From: Clostridiales bacterium UBA6388
GTDB taxonomy: Bacteria > Bacillota > Clostridia > Oscillospirales > Oscillospiraceae
Length of the DNA stretch: 22,130 nt
Direction: 5' to 3'
Assembly: GCA_002437575.1 (NCBI GenBank)
Contig: DJQK01000068.1
Span: forward strand, 1 to 22,130
The notes under the pieces were generated by a model. It saw only the letters and a list, made by a program, of their open reading frames with translations. It made no database searches and was not told the DNA's origin. Each line of letters begins with the position of its first letter. The stretch's first letter is position 1. Positions 6,622-14,640 of this stretch are shown piece by piece. Position numbers and translations under genes: made by a program.

Positions 6622-7133
6622 TCCGGCTTTTTGGAGCCAGCCTCGTGGTGCTGGCGGCAAGCGCGGCAGGCTTCGGCTTTGCAAAAAACGTGCGGCTTCA
6701 ATGTGCGCAGTTAGACGCGCTTTCCTGGGCGCTGGAGACGATGGCGGGCGAAATGTCCGCGCGGCTCACACCGCTTCCGGAAATTTTCCTGCTGCTCGGC
6801 TCCGGCGGGCAAAGGGACGTTTCGCTCTTTTTCAAAACTGCCGGACTGGCGCTCACGACGCCGCCGGGCTGTACGGTGCCGGTCGCGTTCAAGCGGGGCT
6901 TTGCGGCGGCAGCGAGCTTCCGGCCCGGCGAACAGGCCGTGCAGGCGCTCTATGCGCTCTCAGCAGGGCTTGGGCGGCTGGAACTCGAGCGGCAGCTGGC
7001 CGCCATCGAACAGGCGAAGACGGCCGTCACAAGGGAGCTTCTTAGCTTACAGGCGCAAAAGCAGGTACGGACCAGATGCTATGGAACGATCGGCGTGTGC
7101 GCAGGACTTGCGCTGGCCGTGATCTTATTGTAA
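6618..7133 (+). CDS. spoIIIAB: Stage III sporulation protein AB
   Basis: SpoIIIAB is a 171-residue membrane-anchored component of the spoIIIA channel, with distant similarity to type II secretion GspF. It has hydrophobic segments at each end (about residues 2-22 and 155-171) and a helical middle with the family block LDALSWALETMAGEMS. The start ATG 6618 overlaps the spoIIIAA stop by 4 nt and has an AGGAGG site at 6605-6610. Product and length match the family. Confidence 0.9.
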   Translation: MIRLFGASLVVLAASAAGFGFAKNVRLQCAQLDALSWALETMAGEMSARLTPLPEIFLLLGSGGQRDVSLFFKTAGLALTTPPGCTVPVAFKRGFAAAASFRPGEQAVQALYALSAGLGRLELERQLAAIEQAKTAVTRELLSLQAQKQVRTRCYGTIGVCAGLALAVILL

Positions 7134-7135
7134 CG

Positions 7136-7330
7136 ATGGAAATTGATCTGATCTTCAAAATTGCCGCCGTCGGCATCATTGTATCCATTCTCAATCAGGT
7201 GCTCGTGCGCTCGGGGCGCGAGGAGCAGGCGACGATGACGTCGCTTGCCGGGCTCGTGGTCGTTCTGATGATCGTCGTGCAGCGCATTGCAGCGCTTTTT
7301 GACCTGGTCAAGACGCTCTTCCGGTTTTAG
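7136..7330 (+). CDS. spoIIIAC: Stage III sporulation protein AC
   Basis: SpoIIIAC is a 64-residue, two-helix membrane protein of the channel, with the typical start MEIDLIFKIAAVGIIVSIL followed by NQVLVRSGREEQA and a second hydrophobic segment. ATG 7136 lies 2 nt after the spoIIIAB stop with no clear ribosome binding site, so it is probably translated by coupling. The frame is open back to 7076, but that extension runs inside spoIIIAB and is not part of the family. Confidence 0.9.
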   Translation: MEIDLIFKIAAVGIIVSILNQVLVRSGREEQATMTSLAGLVVVLMIVVQRIAALFDLVKTLFRF

Positions 7331-7332
7331 CG

Positions 7333-7725
7333 ATGGAGGCGTATGTGAAGCTGGCGGCGTGCAGCGTCGTGTGTGCGCTTTTGTGCGCGGTCGTAAAGCC
7401 GCACGAGGGAGCAATTGCCCTTGCCATTTCGATCCTCTGCGCGGCTGCCGCGGCGGTTGCGGCGATGGAACTGCTCTCTCCGGTGCTGGACTTTTTCGAA
7501 GAGCTGCTTACCTTTACGGGGCTGTCGTCTGCGGTTTTTTCGCCGCTGCTCAAAACCGTGGCCATCGCGCTTCTGGGGCAGATCGCCTCCGCGTTTTGTC
7601 AGGACGCGGGGCAGGGGGCGCTTGGGAAAATGGTCGAGCTGTGCGGGACGGCTTTGTGCCTGTGCGCGGGGCTTCCGCTGGCGACGATGCTGTTAGAGCT
7701 TTTGCAGGAGCTGGGAGGCGGATGA
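7333..7725 (+). CDS. spoIIIAD: Stage III sporulation protein AD
   Basis: SpoIIIAD is a 130-residue polytopic membrane protein of the channel. Hydrophobic stretches cover roughly residues 4-20, 27-50, 65-85 and 100-125, and the VKPHEGAIALAISI block is typical of the family. ATG 7333 is 2 nt after the spoIIIAC stop; the stop overlaps the spoIIIAE start (ATGA). Translational coupling along the operon is likely. Confidence 0.9.
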   Translation: MEAYVKLAACSVVCALLCAVVKPHEGAIALAISILCAAAAAVAAMELLSPVLDFFEELLTFTGLSSAVFSPLLKTVAIALLGQIASAFCQDAGQGALGKMVELCGTALCLCAGLPLATMLLELLQELGGG

Positions 7726-8816
7726 GGAAGCTTTTCTTTGCCGTTTTTGCGGTGTTTTTGCTTGCCGCTCCGGTCCTGGCTGCGGATGGGGAAGCGGAGC
7801 TTCCCACCGATTTCGGGGCGCAGGCGCTGGAGGACGCGCTGGACGGAGAAACGCGCGAGGCGCTTTTGGACGTGCGCCCCACCTCGGGCGGCGATTTCGG
7901 AAAAACGCTTCTGCACATTCTGAAAACCGCGCTCACGCAGTCGCAGTCGGGCTTTCGCGCGGCGATCTTCGCGGGTGGGAAGCTGCTTGCGGCGGGGATC
8001 CTCTGCGGCTTCGCGGCAAACACGCAGGAGAGCGGAACGAAGCTTCCGGCCATTTTGGCCGGTGCGTTCGCCATCACGGCGCTGTGCACGAAGGATGTGC
8101 ATGGGGCGATCGGCCTTGCGCGGGAAACGGTGCAGAAGATCTCGGATTTTACGGCGCTTCTGCTGCCGGTCCTGTCGACGAGTCTGGCCGCGTCCGGCGG
8201 GAGCGTGAGCGCGGGGGCGCTTCTGGCGGGTGGGTCTGTCGCGATGAGCGTGCTGACGAGGCTTTCAAGCAGTCTTCTCATCCCGCTCGTCTATGTATAC
8301 ATCCTGCTCGCCGCAGCAGAAAGCGCGTGCGAAAGCGCGGGGCTCGGCAAGGTGCGCGAGCTCGTGGGCTGGGCCGTATCTCTGCTGATCAAGGGCGTCT
8401 GCGCGGCCTTTGCGGCGTATTTGTCGCTCACAAGGATTTTATCCGCCCCGGCAGACGCTGCGGCTGTAAAGGCGGCGCAGGCCGCGTTTTCGGGGATGGT
8501 GCCGGTGGTGGGGTCTATTTTATCGGACGCGTCGGAATCGCTCTTGGCGGGCGCGGGTCTCATCCGAAGCTCGGTGGGGCTCTTTGGGATGCTGGCGGTC
8601 CTGGCCATCGCGGCGGCGCCTTTTTTGCAGCTGGCGGCTTACTATCTGGTCTTGAAGGTCGCGGGCGCGGTCAGCGTGGACGCGGTGTGCCCGACGCACG
8701 CGGCGCTTTTGTCGCACCTGTCGGCGGCGATGGGCTATATGCTGGCGATCGCGGCGAGCGCGATCTGGATGGGGCTTATTTCGGCGGCGTGCTTTTTGCA
8801 GGCGGTGGTGCATTGA
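7722..8816 (+). CDS. spoIIIAE: Stage III sporulation protein AE
   Basis: SpoIIIAE is the large polytopic membrane protein of the mother-cell side of the channel, 364 residues. A signal peptide is visible (MRKLFFAVFAVFLLAAPVLA, likely cleaved near residue 20). It is followed by a soluble segment of about 75 residues and then several membrane helices from about residue 85 on. ATG 7722 overlaps the end of spoIIIAD by 4 nt, with a GGGAGG site just upstream. Its stop overlaps the first base of the spoIIIAF start. A longer frame on the same strand that begins at 7287 in spoIIIAC carries no family sequence before 7722. Confidence 0.93.
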   Translation: MRKLFFAVFAVFLLAAPVLAADGEAELPTDFGAQALEDALDGETREALLDVRPTSGGDFGKTLLHILKTALTQSQSGFRAAIFAGGKLLAAGILCGFAANTQESGTKLPAILAGAFAITALCTKDVHGAIGLARETVQKISDFTALLLPVLSTSLAASGGSVSAGALLAGGSVAMSVLTRLSSSLLIPLVYVYILLAAAESACESAGLGKVRELVGWAVSLLIKGVCAAFAAYLSLTRILSAPADAAAVKAAQAAFSGMVPVVGSILSDASESLLAGAGLIRSSVGLFGMLAVLAIAAAPFLQLAAYYLVLKVAGAVSVDAVCPTHAALLSHLSAAMGYMLAIAASAIWMGLISAACFLQAVVH

Positions 8817-9295
8817 TGGACGGGCTCAGAAGGTATCTTTTTTCCCTGGCCGCGGCGGCGCTTTTGTGCGCGATGGTGAAAAGCCTTGTGCCAAAGGGGA
8901 AAATGGAGCGCGTGGTATCCATGCTCTGCGGCGTGTTTCTGGCGATGACGGCGATGAGCCCGCTTGCAAAGTGGTCTCTTCCCGATTTTGCCGCACAGCT
9001 TTCCAAGGTGCAGATCGCGGCGGAGGAGGCGAAAACCGGCGTGGAAATTCAAAGCCGCGAAGCGCTTTGCGCCATCATAAAGGAAAAGACGCAGACATAT
9101 ATATGGGACAAAGCGAAGGAGCTTGGCCTTGACGTGGAAGTCACGGTCACGGTCGAAACGAAGGGCGAGTATCCCTATCCGGCCGCAGTGCATATAAGCG
9201 GCCCCTGCACGGCCTCGCAGCGGCAGGCGCTCACCGGATACATCGAAGAAAACCTCGCCATCGGAAAGGAGCGGCAGCTTTGGACGAACGAATGA
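8816..9295 (+). CDS. spoIIIAF: Stage III sporulation protein AF
   Basis: SpoIIIAF is a 159-residue channel component with two N-terminal membrane helices (about residues 6-23 and 30-50) and a soluble C-terminal domain with a ring-building fold. The family block KGKMERVVSMLCGVFLAM is visible. ATG 8816 overlaps the spoIIIAE stop (TGATG). The much longer open frame beginning at 8084 is an artefact of G+C-rich coding sequence in another frame. Confidence 0.88.
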   Translation: MDGLRRYLFSLAAAALLCAMVKSLVPKGKMERVVSMLCGVFLAMTAMSPLAKWSLPDFAAQLSKVQIAAEEAKTGVEIQSREALCAIIKEKTQTYIWDKAKELGLDVEVTVTVETKGEYPYPAAVHISGPCTASQRQALTGYIEENLAIGKERQLWTNE

Positions 9296-9801
9296 AAAAG
9301 AAGCTCAAAACCGGTTTGGAGCGTGCAAAAGGGCGTCTGGCGCAGTGGAAGATCCCGGCACTTTTGCTGGCGCTCGGCGCGGTGCTGCTTTTGTGGCCGT
9401 CCGGCGAAACGAAAACGGACGCAGCTTCCGAGCAGAAGACCCCTTCCGAAGCGCAGACGCGAGATGACGAGGCGCGGCTGCAAACGCTACTGCGATCGGT
9501 CGAGGGCGTCGGGCGGGTGGAGGTGATGCTCACGTGCGCCGAAAGTGAGACGCTCGTCTTTCAGACCGACACGCGCGAGTCCGGCGATACGCGCGAGGAA
9601 ACGACGGTCTTTTCTTCGGGGCAATCGTCTCAGAAAACGCCCGTCGCCGTCAAAACCGTCCAGCCGCCGTGGCGCGGGGCCGTGATCGTCTGCGACGGCG
9701 CGGAACGGGCCAGCGTGCGCCTTGCGATCGTCGAAGCGGTTTCTGCCCTCACAGGGCTTGGAAGCGATAAAATCAGTGTCATCAAAATGAAACGGCAATA
9801 G
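9280..9801 (+). CDS. spoIIIAG: Stage III sporulation protein AG
   Basis: SpoIIIAG forms a large ring in the intermembrane space of the channel. The protein has 173 residues with one membrane helix at about 24-40 and an extracytoplasmic domain containing GRVEVMLTCAESE, TRESGDTREETT and PWRGAVIVCDGAE, all family-like. I prefer the TTG start at 9280 because AAAGGAG (9264-9270) is well spaced for it. The alternative ATG 9292, four codons on, would form an ATGA overlap with spoIIIAF. Either choice leaves the domains unchanged. Confidence 0.9.
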   Translation: MDERMKKKLKTGLERAKGRLAQWKIPALLLALGAVLLLWPSGETKTDAASEQKTPSEAQTRDDEARLQTLLRSVEGVGRVEVMLTCAESETLVFQTDTRESGDTREETTVFSSGQSSQKTPVAVKTVQPPWRGAVIVCDGAERASVRLAIVEAVSALTGLGSDKISVIKMKRQ

Positions 9802-9814
9802 GAGGATGAAAAAC

Positions 9815-10378
9815 ATGAAGATCTGGAAACGAAACGCGGTGCTGGCGACGGTGCTTCTGTTCATCTGTGCGGGCGTGTATCTCAACTGGTCGTACAACCA
9901 GAAGCAAAAGCCGCAGGACTTAACAGACACGCTGAACGCCGAGCAGGTGATGGGGGAGTCTACGCTTCAATTGGAGGATGCAGCAGAGCCGGTTTCTCTC
10001 GACGATGCGGACGCGAGCGCGGCGGACTATTTTGCGCAGGTGCGCCTTTCGCGGCAGACCTCGCGCGACAGCGCCGTGGAGCTTCTCGAAGAGACAATCG
10101 CCTACGATGAAGGGACTGCGGTTGGAGACACCGCCTCGCAGACCCTGAACCGCATTGTGGGAACCGCGCTCAGTGAAGCGCAGATCGAAAGCCTCATCAT
10201 CGCCAAGGGCTTTTCCGACTGCGTGACGTATATCGCCGACGATACCATCTCCGTCGCGGTCTCCGCGCCGGCCGAAGGGCTCTCGACAGCCGACGTCGCG
10301 CTCATTTCGGACGTCGTGACCAGCCAGACGGACGCCGATCTTTCGCAAATTCGCGTCATCGAGGTCAAGCAGCCGTAA
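9815..10378 (+). CDS. spoIIIAH: Stage III sporulation protein AH
   Basis: SpoIIIAH is the YscJ/FliF-like ring protein that crosses the mother-cell membrane and binds SpoIIQ of the forespore. It has 187 residues with a single membrane helix at about 7-25. A low-complexity linker leads to the C-terminal ring domain (LSEAQIESLIIAKGFSDCV onward). GGAGG at 9801-9805 directly touches an ATG at 9806, so the ATG at 9815, 9 nt away, is the likely start. It is the last gene of the complete eight-gene spoIIIA operon. No clear terminator follows. Confidence 0.92.
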   Translation: MKIWKRNAVLATVLLFICAGVYLNWSYNQKQKPQDLTDTLNAEQVMGESTLQLEDAAEPVSLDDADASAADYFAQVRLSRQTSRDSAVELLEETIAYDEGTAVGDTASQTLNRIVGTALSEAQIESLIIAKGFSDCVTYIADDTISVAVSAPAEGLSTADVALISDVVTSQTDADLSQIRVIEVKQP

Positions 10379-10385
10379 AAACAGG

Positions 10386-10413
10386 TTGAAATTCCGGCAG
10401 TTTGTGGTACAAT
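10386..10413 (+). promoter_or_regulatory. Sigma-A-type promoter for the asp23-like gene
   Basis: TTGAAA (10386-10391) and TACAAT (10408-10413) are 16 bp apart. The predicted start near 10420 leaves a leader of about 28 nt carrying the CCGGAGG site. It makes the downstream gene independent of the sporulation operon. Confidence 0.7.
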
Positions 10414-10447
10414 GTTCGCATAAGCACCGAAACCCGGAGGTATTACG

Positions 10448-10831
10448 ATGGCTGAAAACAAAGAATACTTTACGCAGGAGATGGAAAACGGCGCCATTCA
10501 GATCTCGGAGGACGTCGTCGCGTCTGTGACCGGCATGGCCGTGCTTGAGGTCGAGGGCGTGTGCGGTTTATCGAGCTCCATCGGAACGGATATCGCCGAA
10601 ATGCTCGGCATGAAGACGCTTTCGAAGGGCGTGCGCCTGTCCGCAAACGAAGACGGTGCGCTCAAAATCGACTGCGACGTCGTGTCCAGATTCGGCCAGA
10701 ACATTTTTGAGCTTGCCAAAAACGTGCAGGAAAACGTCAAAACGAGCGTCGAGTCCGTCACGGGCCTCACCGTCGCGGAGGTCAACGTCACCATCTGCGG
10801 CATCGCCCTGCCGAAGGACACAAAGAAATGA
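10448..10831 (+). CDS. Asp23/Gls24 family envelope stress response protein
   Basis: The 127-residue protein belongs to the Asp23/Gls24 family (B. subtilis YqhY type), small soluble proteins linked to cell-envelope homeostasis and, for YqhY, to control of lipid synthesis. Family features are NGAIQISEDVVASVTGMA at the N-terminus, VEGVCGLSS, KGVRLSANEDGALKIDCDVV, and VESVTGLTVAEVNVTICGI near the end. The start ATG 10448 has a CGGAGG site upstream. Position directly before nusB is the usual Firmicute arrangement. It has its own promoter and a strong hairpin behind it, so it may be made at a different level from nusB. Confidence 0.9.
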   Translation: MAENKEYFTQEMENGAIQISEDVVASVTGMAVLEVEGVCGLSSSIGTDIAEMLGMKTLSKGVRLSANEDGALKIDCDVVSRFGQNIFELAKNVQENVKTSVESVTGLTVAEVNVTICGIALPKDTKK

Positions 10832-10837
10832 GCGGAA

Positions 10838-10875
10838 AAATAAACCCTTTGCCAATTGCGACAAAGGGTTTATTT
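10838..10875. terminator. Strong hairpin terminator between asp23-like gene and nusB
   Basis: A perfect 14-bp stem joins AAATAAACCCTTTG (10838-10851) to CAAAGGGTTTATTT (10862-10875) with a 10-nt loop. The A-rich and T-rich ends make it work in either direction. It lies 7 nt after the stop codon. Confidence 0.82.
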
Positions 10876-10891
10876 CTGCCGAGCAATCGTG

Positions 10892-10897
10892 TATAAT
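10892..10897 (+). promoter_or_regulatory. Likely -10 element of a promoter for nusB
   Basis: A perfect TATAAT at 10892-10897 follows the terminator. The best -35 candidates (TTTATT or TTATTT near 10869-10875) lie in the terminator's descending arm and match poorly, so the promoter is only moderately supported. Confidence 0.45.
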
Positions 10898-10950
10898 AAA
10901 AGCCACTTTTGAAAGAAAACCGCCCGAACACGCGGCGAAGGAGAACTGTA

Positions 10951-11400
10951 ATGACCAGATCGAACGCGCGGGAAATTGCCTGCCACCTTGTCTATGAAAT
11001 GAACTTTAACGGCATCACCGCCGACGAGGCGATGGACCTTCTGATGGACCCGGACTACTATCCGACGCTGGCCTCCGAGACTGAAATTTACGCCGAGCGT
11101 CCGTCGGGCAAGCAGGCGGAGTACTTATCAGGCGTTGTCCGCGGTGTGGAGCGCGAGCGCGAGAAGCTGGAACACTTCATCGAGAAAAACGCCGTCGGCT
11201 GGAGCTTATCGCGCATTTCCAAGGTCGCCGTCGCGGTCATGGAGGTCGCGATGTACGAGTGCGAGCACGAAGAAGATGTCCCCACGGCGGCCGCCATCAG
11301 CGAGGCTGTGGAGCTGACAAGAAAATATGAGGACGAGGACGTGGTGTCCTTTGTCAACGGTATTCTCGGAAAATTTGCCAGAGAGGGTCTTTCACAATGA
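10951..11400 (+). CDS. nusB: Transcription antitermination factor NusB
   Basis: NusB is a small all-helical protein that binds boxA RNA with NusE (S10) in rRNA antitermination. The protein has 149 residues, in the family range. The N-terminal SNAREIACHLVYEMNF block and the C-terminal TAAAISEAVELTRKY and FVNGILGKFA blocks are characteristic. ATG 10951 is preceded by AAGGAGA (10939-10945). The frame is open back to 10909 but that extension has no site. The stop overlaps the start of the next gene (ATGA), the first of a series of tight couplings. Confidence 0.92.
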   Translation: MTRSNAREIACHLVYEMNFNGITADEAMDLLMDPDYYPTLASETEIYAERPSGKQAEYLSGVVRGVEREREKLEHFIEKNAVGWSLSRISKVAVAVMEVAMYECEHEEDVPTAAAISEAVELTRKYEDEDVVSFVNGILGKFAREGLSQ

Positions 11401-12317
11401 TGGTCCTGGGCCTGGATACCAGCAACTACACCACCTCCGTGGCTGCATTCAACGGCGTGAGCGGTAAAAACTGCTCACGTCTTTTGGACGTGAAGGAGGG
11501 CCAGCTCGGTCTTCGGCAGGCAGACGCGCTGTTTTCACACGTCAAACGCCTTCCCGAGCTCGTCGAGCGGCTGTTTTTAGAGCTTCCGCGCGAGGAAATT
11601 CGGGCCGTCGGCGCGTCGGCAAGACCCAGAGCCGTCGAGGGCTCGTATATGCCGTGCTTTCTGGCCGGATTGAGCCAGGGGCAGAATTTTGCCAAAGTGC
11701 TGGACGTGCCGTTTTACTCGTTTTCACACCAACAGGGCCACATCGCCGCGGCGTGCTGGTCGTCCGGGCGCATGGATCTGATGGAAACGCCGCATCTGGC
11801 CTGGCATTTATCGGGCGGCACGACGGAGCTTTTACTCGTCACGCCGGGAGATAAAACCGTCAATGCCGAAAAGATCGGCGGCACGCAGGACATTTCCGCC
11901 GGGCAGCTCATCGACCGGACAGGGCTCACGCTGGGGCTTTCCTTTCCGGCGGGGAAGGAAATTGACCGGTTGAGCCGCGAATCTGCCTGTAAAGAACGCT
12001 TCAAGGTCAAGCTGAACGGTCTGGAATTTTCGTTCTCGGGTTTAGAGAACAAGATGCACGCGTTTTATGACGCTTCAAAAAGCCCGGAAGACACAGCAAA
12101 ATACGTTCTCAACTGCGTCATTTCGTGCATTCTTTCCGTGACGCGCGAGGCGCTGAAAGCATATCCCGGCTTTCCGGTGGTGTTTTCCGGCGGCGTGGCG
12201 TCGAACGCGCAGCTGCGCGAAAGCGCGCAGGGCTTTGAGGCGATTTTCTCGCCGCCCGAGTTTTCGACGGACAACGCCATGGGCATCGCCGTTCTGACAT
12301 GGATGCAGGAGGAATAA
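11397..12317 (+). CDS. Divergent TsaD/Kae1-family paralog (M22 peptidase-like)
   Basis: The protein is a 306-residue ASKHA-fold member of the Kae1/TsaD (peptidase M22-like) family. It keeps the N-terminal LGLDTSNYTTS, the metal-binding pair in SHQQGHIAA (H111, H115), LSGGTTE (139-144), EFSFSGLE (210-217), FSGGVASN (263-270) and STDNAMG with D292. In place of the TsaD GxTxDDAxGExFDKVAR block it reads GGTQDISAGQLIDRTG, and it is shorter than typical TsaD. A normal tsaD is present at 1-705, so this copy is unlikely to be the t6A enzyme. Its function is unknown. It is coupled to nusB by a 4-nt overlap and lies one base before xseA. The second ATG at 11400 is an equal start candidate. Confidence 0.85.
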   Translation: MMVLGLDTSNYTTSVAAFNGVSGKNCSRLLDVKEGQLGLRQADALFSHVKRLPELVERLFLELPREEIRAVGASARPRAVEGSYMPCFLAGLSQGQNFAKVLDVPFYSFSHQQGHIAAACWSSGRMDLMETPHLAWHLSGGTTELLLVTPGDKTVNAEKIGGTQDISAGQLIDRTGLTLGLSFPAGKEIDRLSRESACKERFKVKLNGLEFSFSGLENKMHAFYDASKSPEDTAKYVLNCVISCILSVTREALKAYPGFPVVFSGGVASNAQLRESAQGFEAIFSPPEFSTDNAMGIAVLTWMQEE

Positions 12318-12318
12318 C

Positions 12319-13551
12319 ATGGAGCGGCAGATCATCAGCGTCGGCCAGGTCAACGAGTATATCAAAGGCCTCATGGACACCGACGCGCTTCTTAACAACC
12401 TGTGCATCCGCGGCGAGATCAGCAACTACAAGATCTACCCCTCGGGGCATCACTATTTCACCTTAAAGGACGAGGCGGGGGCGCTCCGCTGCGTGATGTT
12501 CCGCTCGAGTGCGTCGCGCCTTCGCTTCCGGCCGGAAAACGGCATGAAGGTGCTGGCGCTGGGCAGGATCACAGTCTTTCCGCGAGACGGCGCGTATCAG
12601 CTCTACTGCACCGATCTGACGCCCGACGGCGTGGGAGAGCTCTATGTCGCGTTTGAGCAGCTGAAGGCCAAATTAGCCGCCGAGGGTCTTTTTGACGCGC
12701 AGCACAAAAAGAAGCTGCCGCCGTTTCCGCATCGAATTGCGATCATCACCTCCGGCGCGGGCGCGGCGATCATGGATATGCTGCGGATTTTGGGCAAGCG
12801 GTATCCTTTGAGCAAGGTCGTGATTTTGCCTGTGCGCGTGCAGGGTGCGGAGGCTCCTGCGGAAATTGCCGGGGCCATCCGGTACGCGAACAAATACAAG
12901 GTCGCGGACGTCATCATCACAGGCCGCGGCGGCGGGTCAATGGAAGACCTCTGGGCGTTTAACGACGAGCGCGTGGCAAGAGCGATTTTCGCATCCGAAA
13001 TTCCGGTCGTGAGCGCGGTCGGCCACGAGCCGGATGTGACCATTTCCGATTTTGTCGCGGACGTCCGCGCGGCCACGCCGTCGAACGCAGCAGAGCTCGT
13101 CGCGCCTGACCAGAACGATCTGCGAACCTATCTTCTCACCGCGCAAAAGCGCATGGCGCAGGCGGTGCAGAAGCAGCTGAAGCTGGACCGCAAAACGCTC
13201 GAGAGCCTCAAAAACCGGAGGGTCTTGCAGAGCCCGATCAATTATGTTAATGAAAAGCGGATGCTCCTCGATCACACCGCACAGAAGCTCACCTCTGCGG
13301 CGCAGCGCAATTTCACCGGGCAGAAGCAGCGCTTCGTGCGCCTGACGGCCAAGCTCGACGCGCTCAGCCCACTCAAGGTCCTCTCGCGCGGATACAGTCT
13401 GGTCATGGACGCGGACGGACACGTGGTGCAGCGGGCCGGGCAGGTTTCGATTGGAGATATAGTTGACATAAAACTTCATCAGGGAAGCCTCACCGCTTCC
13501 GTGACGAAAACGCAGGAGGAAGAAGATGGCGAAAAAATCACAGAGCTTTGA
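12319..13551 (+). CDS. xseA: Exodeoxyribonuclease VII large subunit
   Basis: XseA is the catalytic subunit of exonuclease VII, which degrades single-stranded DNA from both ends in repair. The protein has 410 residues. An N-terminal OB-fold (about 1-100, with CIRGEISNYKIYPSGHHYFT) precedes the catalytic domain with IAIITSGAGAAIMDML, VIITGRGGGSMEDLWAFNDE and VSAVGHEPDVTISDFVAD. A coiled-coil region follows and the tail has LSRGYSLV. The start ATG 12319 has an AGGAGG site at 12307-12312. It overlaps xseB by 26 nt. Confidence 0.95.
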   Translation: MERQIISVGQVNEYIKGLMDTDALLNNLCIRGEISNYKIYPSGHHYFTLKDEAGALRCVMFRSSASRLRFRPENGMKVLALGRITVFPRDGAYQLYCTDLTPDGVGELYVAFEQLKAKLAAEGLFDAQHKKKLPPFPHRIAIITSGAGAAIMDMLRILGKRYPLSKVVILPVRVQGAEAPAEIAGAIRYANKYKVADVIITGRGGGSMEDLWAFNDERVARAIFASEIPVVSAVGHEPDVTISDFVADVRAATPSNAAELVAPDQNDLRTYLLTAQKRMAQAVQKQLKLDRKTLESLKNRRVLQSPINYVNEKRMLLDHTAQKLTSAAQRNFTGQKQRFVRLTAKLDALSPLKVLSRGYSLVMDADGHVVQRAGQVSIGDIVDIKLHQGSLTASVTKTQEEEDGEKITEL

Positions 13552-13762
13552 GCAGTCGATCACGCGCCTGGACGAGATCGTCCGGCAGCTGGAGCAGGGG
13601 AACGTGCCGCTGGAGGACGCGCTCAAGCTCTTTCAGGAGGGAACGAGTCTGGTCGACACGTGCTCGAAATTACTCGATCAGGCAGAGCTCGAGGTCGTCA
13701 AGCTCATGAAAACCGCCGACGGCACACCGGCAGAAACGGAGTATGCACGCGATGATGTTTAA
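13526..13762 (+). CDS. xseB: Exodeoxyribonuclease VII small subunit
   Basis: XseB is the 78-residue helical small subunit that binds in several copies to the coiled coil of XseA. The sequence SFEQSITRLDEIVRQLEQGN and the following LEDALKLFQEG are the standard family block. ATG 13526 lies inside the end of xseA, with GGAGGAAG upstream, so translation is coupled. The 3' end overlaps ispA by 11 to 20 nt depending on the ispA start. Confidence 0.95.
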   Translation: MAKKSQSFEQSITRLDEIVRQLEQGNVPLEDALKLFQEGTSLVDTCSKLLDQAELEVVKLMKTADGTPAETEYARDDV

Positions 13763-14618
13763 GGACATATTGGAAAGCTACCGGCTGAAGGTCGAGGACT
13801 ATCTGCAAACGCTCTTTACGGACGACGCGCCGCAGAAGCAGCTTTTTGACGCCATGCGCTACAGCTTGCTTGCCGGCGGCAAGCGCATCCGGCCGATCCT
13901 GGTGCTGGAATTCTGCCGGGTCTGCGACGGAGAACCCGAAAAAGCGCTGCCCTTTGCCGCAGCCATTGAGATGGTGCACACCTACAGCCTCATCCACGAC
14001 GATCTTCCGTGCATGGACAACGACGATTACCGGCGCGGACGGCTGACGAACCACAAGGTCTTCGGCGAGGCAGACGCCGTTCTGGCAGGAGACGCGCTGC
14101 TCACCGCCGCGTTCGGCCAGCTTGCGAAGGCAGATCTGCCGTCCGAACGCATTGTAAAGGCGGTCGCGCTGCTGTCCGCCTGCGCCGGAGAATGCGGCAT
14201 GGTCGGCGGGCAGGTGCTGGATCTGGCGGGCGAGCAGCTCGTTTTGACGGAGGATGAGATTTACACCGTGCACCGGCTCAAGACCGGCGCGCTCATTTCG
14301 GCCGCCTGCCGTCTGGGCGTCATTGCCGCGGGTGGATCGAAAGAGCAGCTGAAAGCCGCCGGCCGGTATGCAGAAGCCCTCGGCCTTGCCTTCCAGACGA
14401 GAGACGATATGCTCGACGTGCTCGGCGATTCCGGCAAAATGGGCAAAAACACCGGCATGGATGAAAACAAGAACACCTTCGTGCGCCTCTACGGCGTCGG
14501 CGCGTGCTCGAAGCTCATCGAAAAGGAAACGCAGAAATCCATTGAAGCGCTTTCCGTCTTCGAGGATTCCGATTTTCTGAAGGAGCTTTCGATGAAGCTG
14601 GCCATCCGCGAATGTTAA
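13752..14618 (+). CDS. ispA: Farnesyl diphosphate synthase (polyprenyl synthetase)
   Basis: IspA condenses isopentenyl and allylic diphosphates to farnesyl diphosphate, the precursor of undecaprenyl phosphate and quinones. From ATG 13752 the protein has 288 residues. Both aspartate-rich motifs are intact: IHDDLPCMDNDDYRRG (first DDx4D at about 83-89) and FQTRDDMLD (about 215-222). GGKRIRPIL and the HKVFGEADAVLAGDALL block also fit. GGAG at 13738-13741 is well spaced for ATG 13752 or 13755 and too close for ATG 13743, though the longer start adds only three residues. A terminator follows, separating it from dxs, which in many Firmicutes lies directly behind. Confidence 0.93.
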   Translation: MMFKDILESYRLKVEDYLQTLFTDDAPQKQLFDAMRYSLLAGGKRIRPILVLEFCRVCDGEPEKALPFAAAIEMVHTYSLIHDDLPCMDNDDYRRGRLTNHKVFGEADAVLAGDALLTAAFGQLAKADLPSERIVKAVALLSACAGECGMVGGQVLDLAGEQLVLTEDEIYTVHRLKTGALISAACRLGVIAAGGSKEQLKAAGRYAEALGLAFQTRDDMLDVLGDSGKMGKNTGMDENKNTFVRLYGVGACSKLIEKETQKSIEALSVFEDSDFLKELSMKLAIREC

Positions 14619-14640
14619 ACCGTTGGCACAGGAACAATGA

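Noticed and set aside
8084..8815. Long open frame leading into spoIIIAF
   Set aside because: It runs out of frame inside spoIIIAE and is glycine/arginine-rich, a typical artefact in G+C-rich coding DNA. The SpoIIIAF family begins at 8816.
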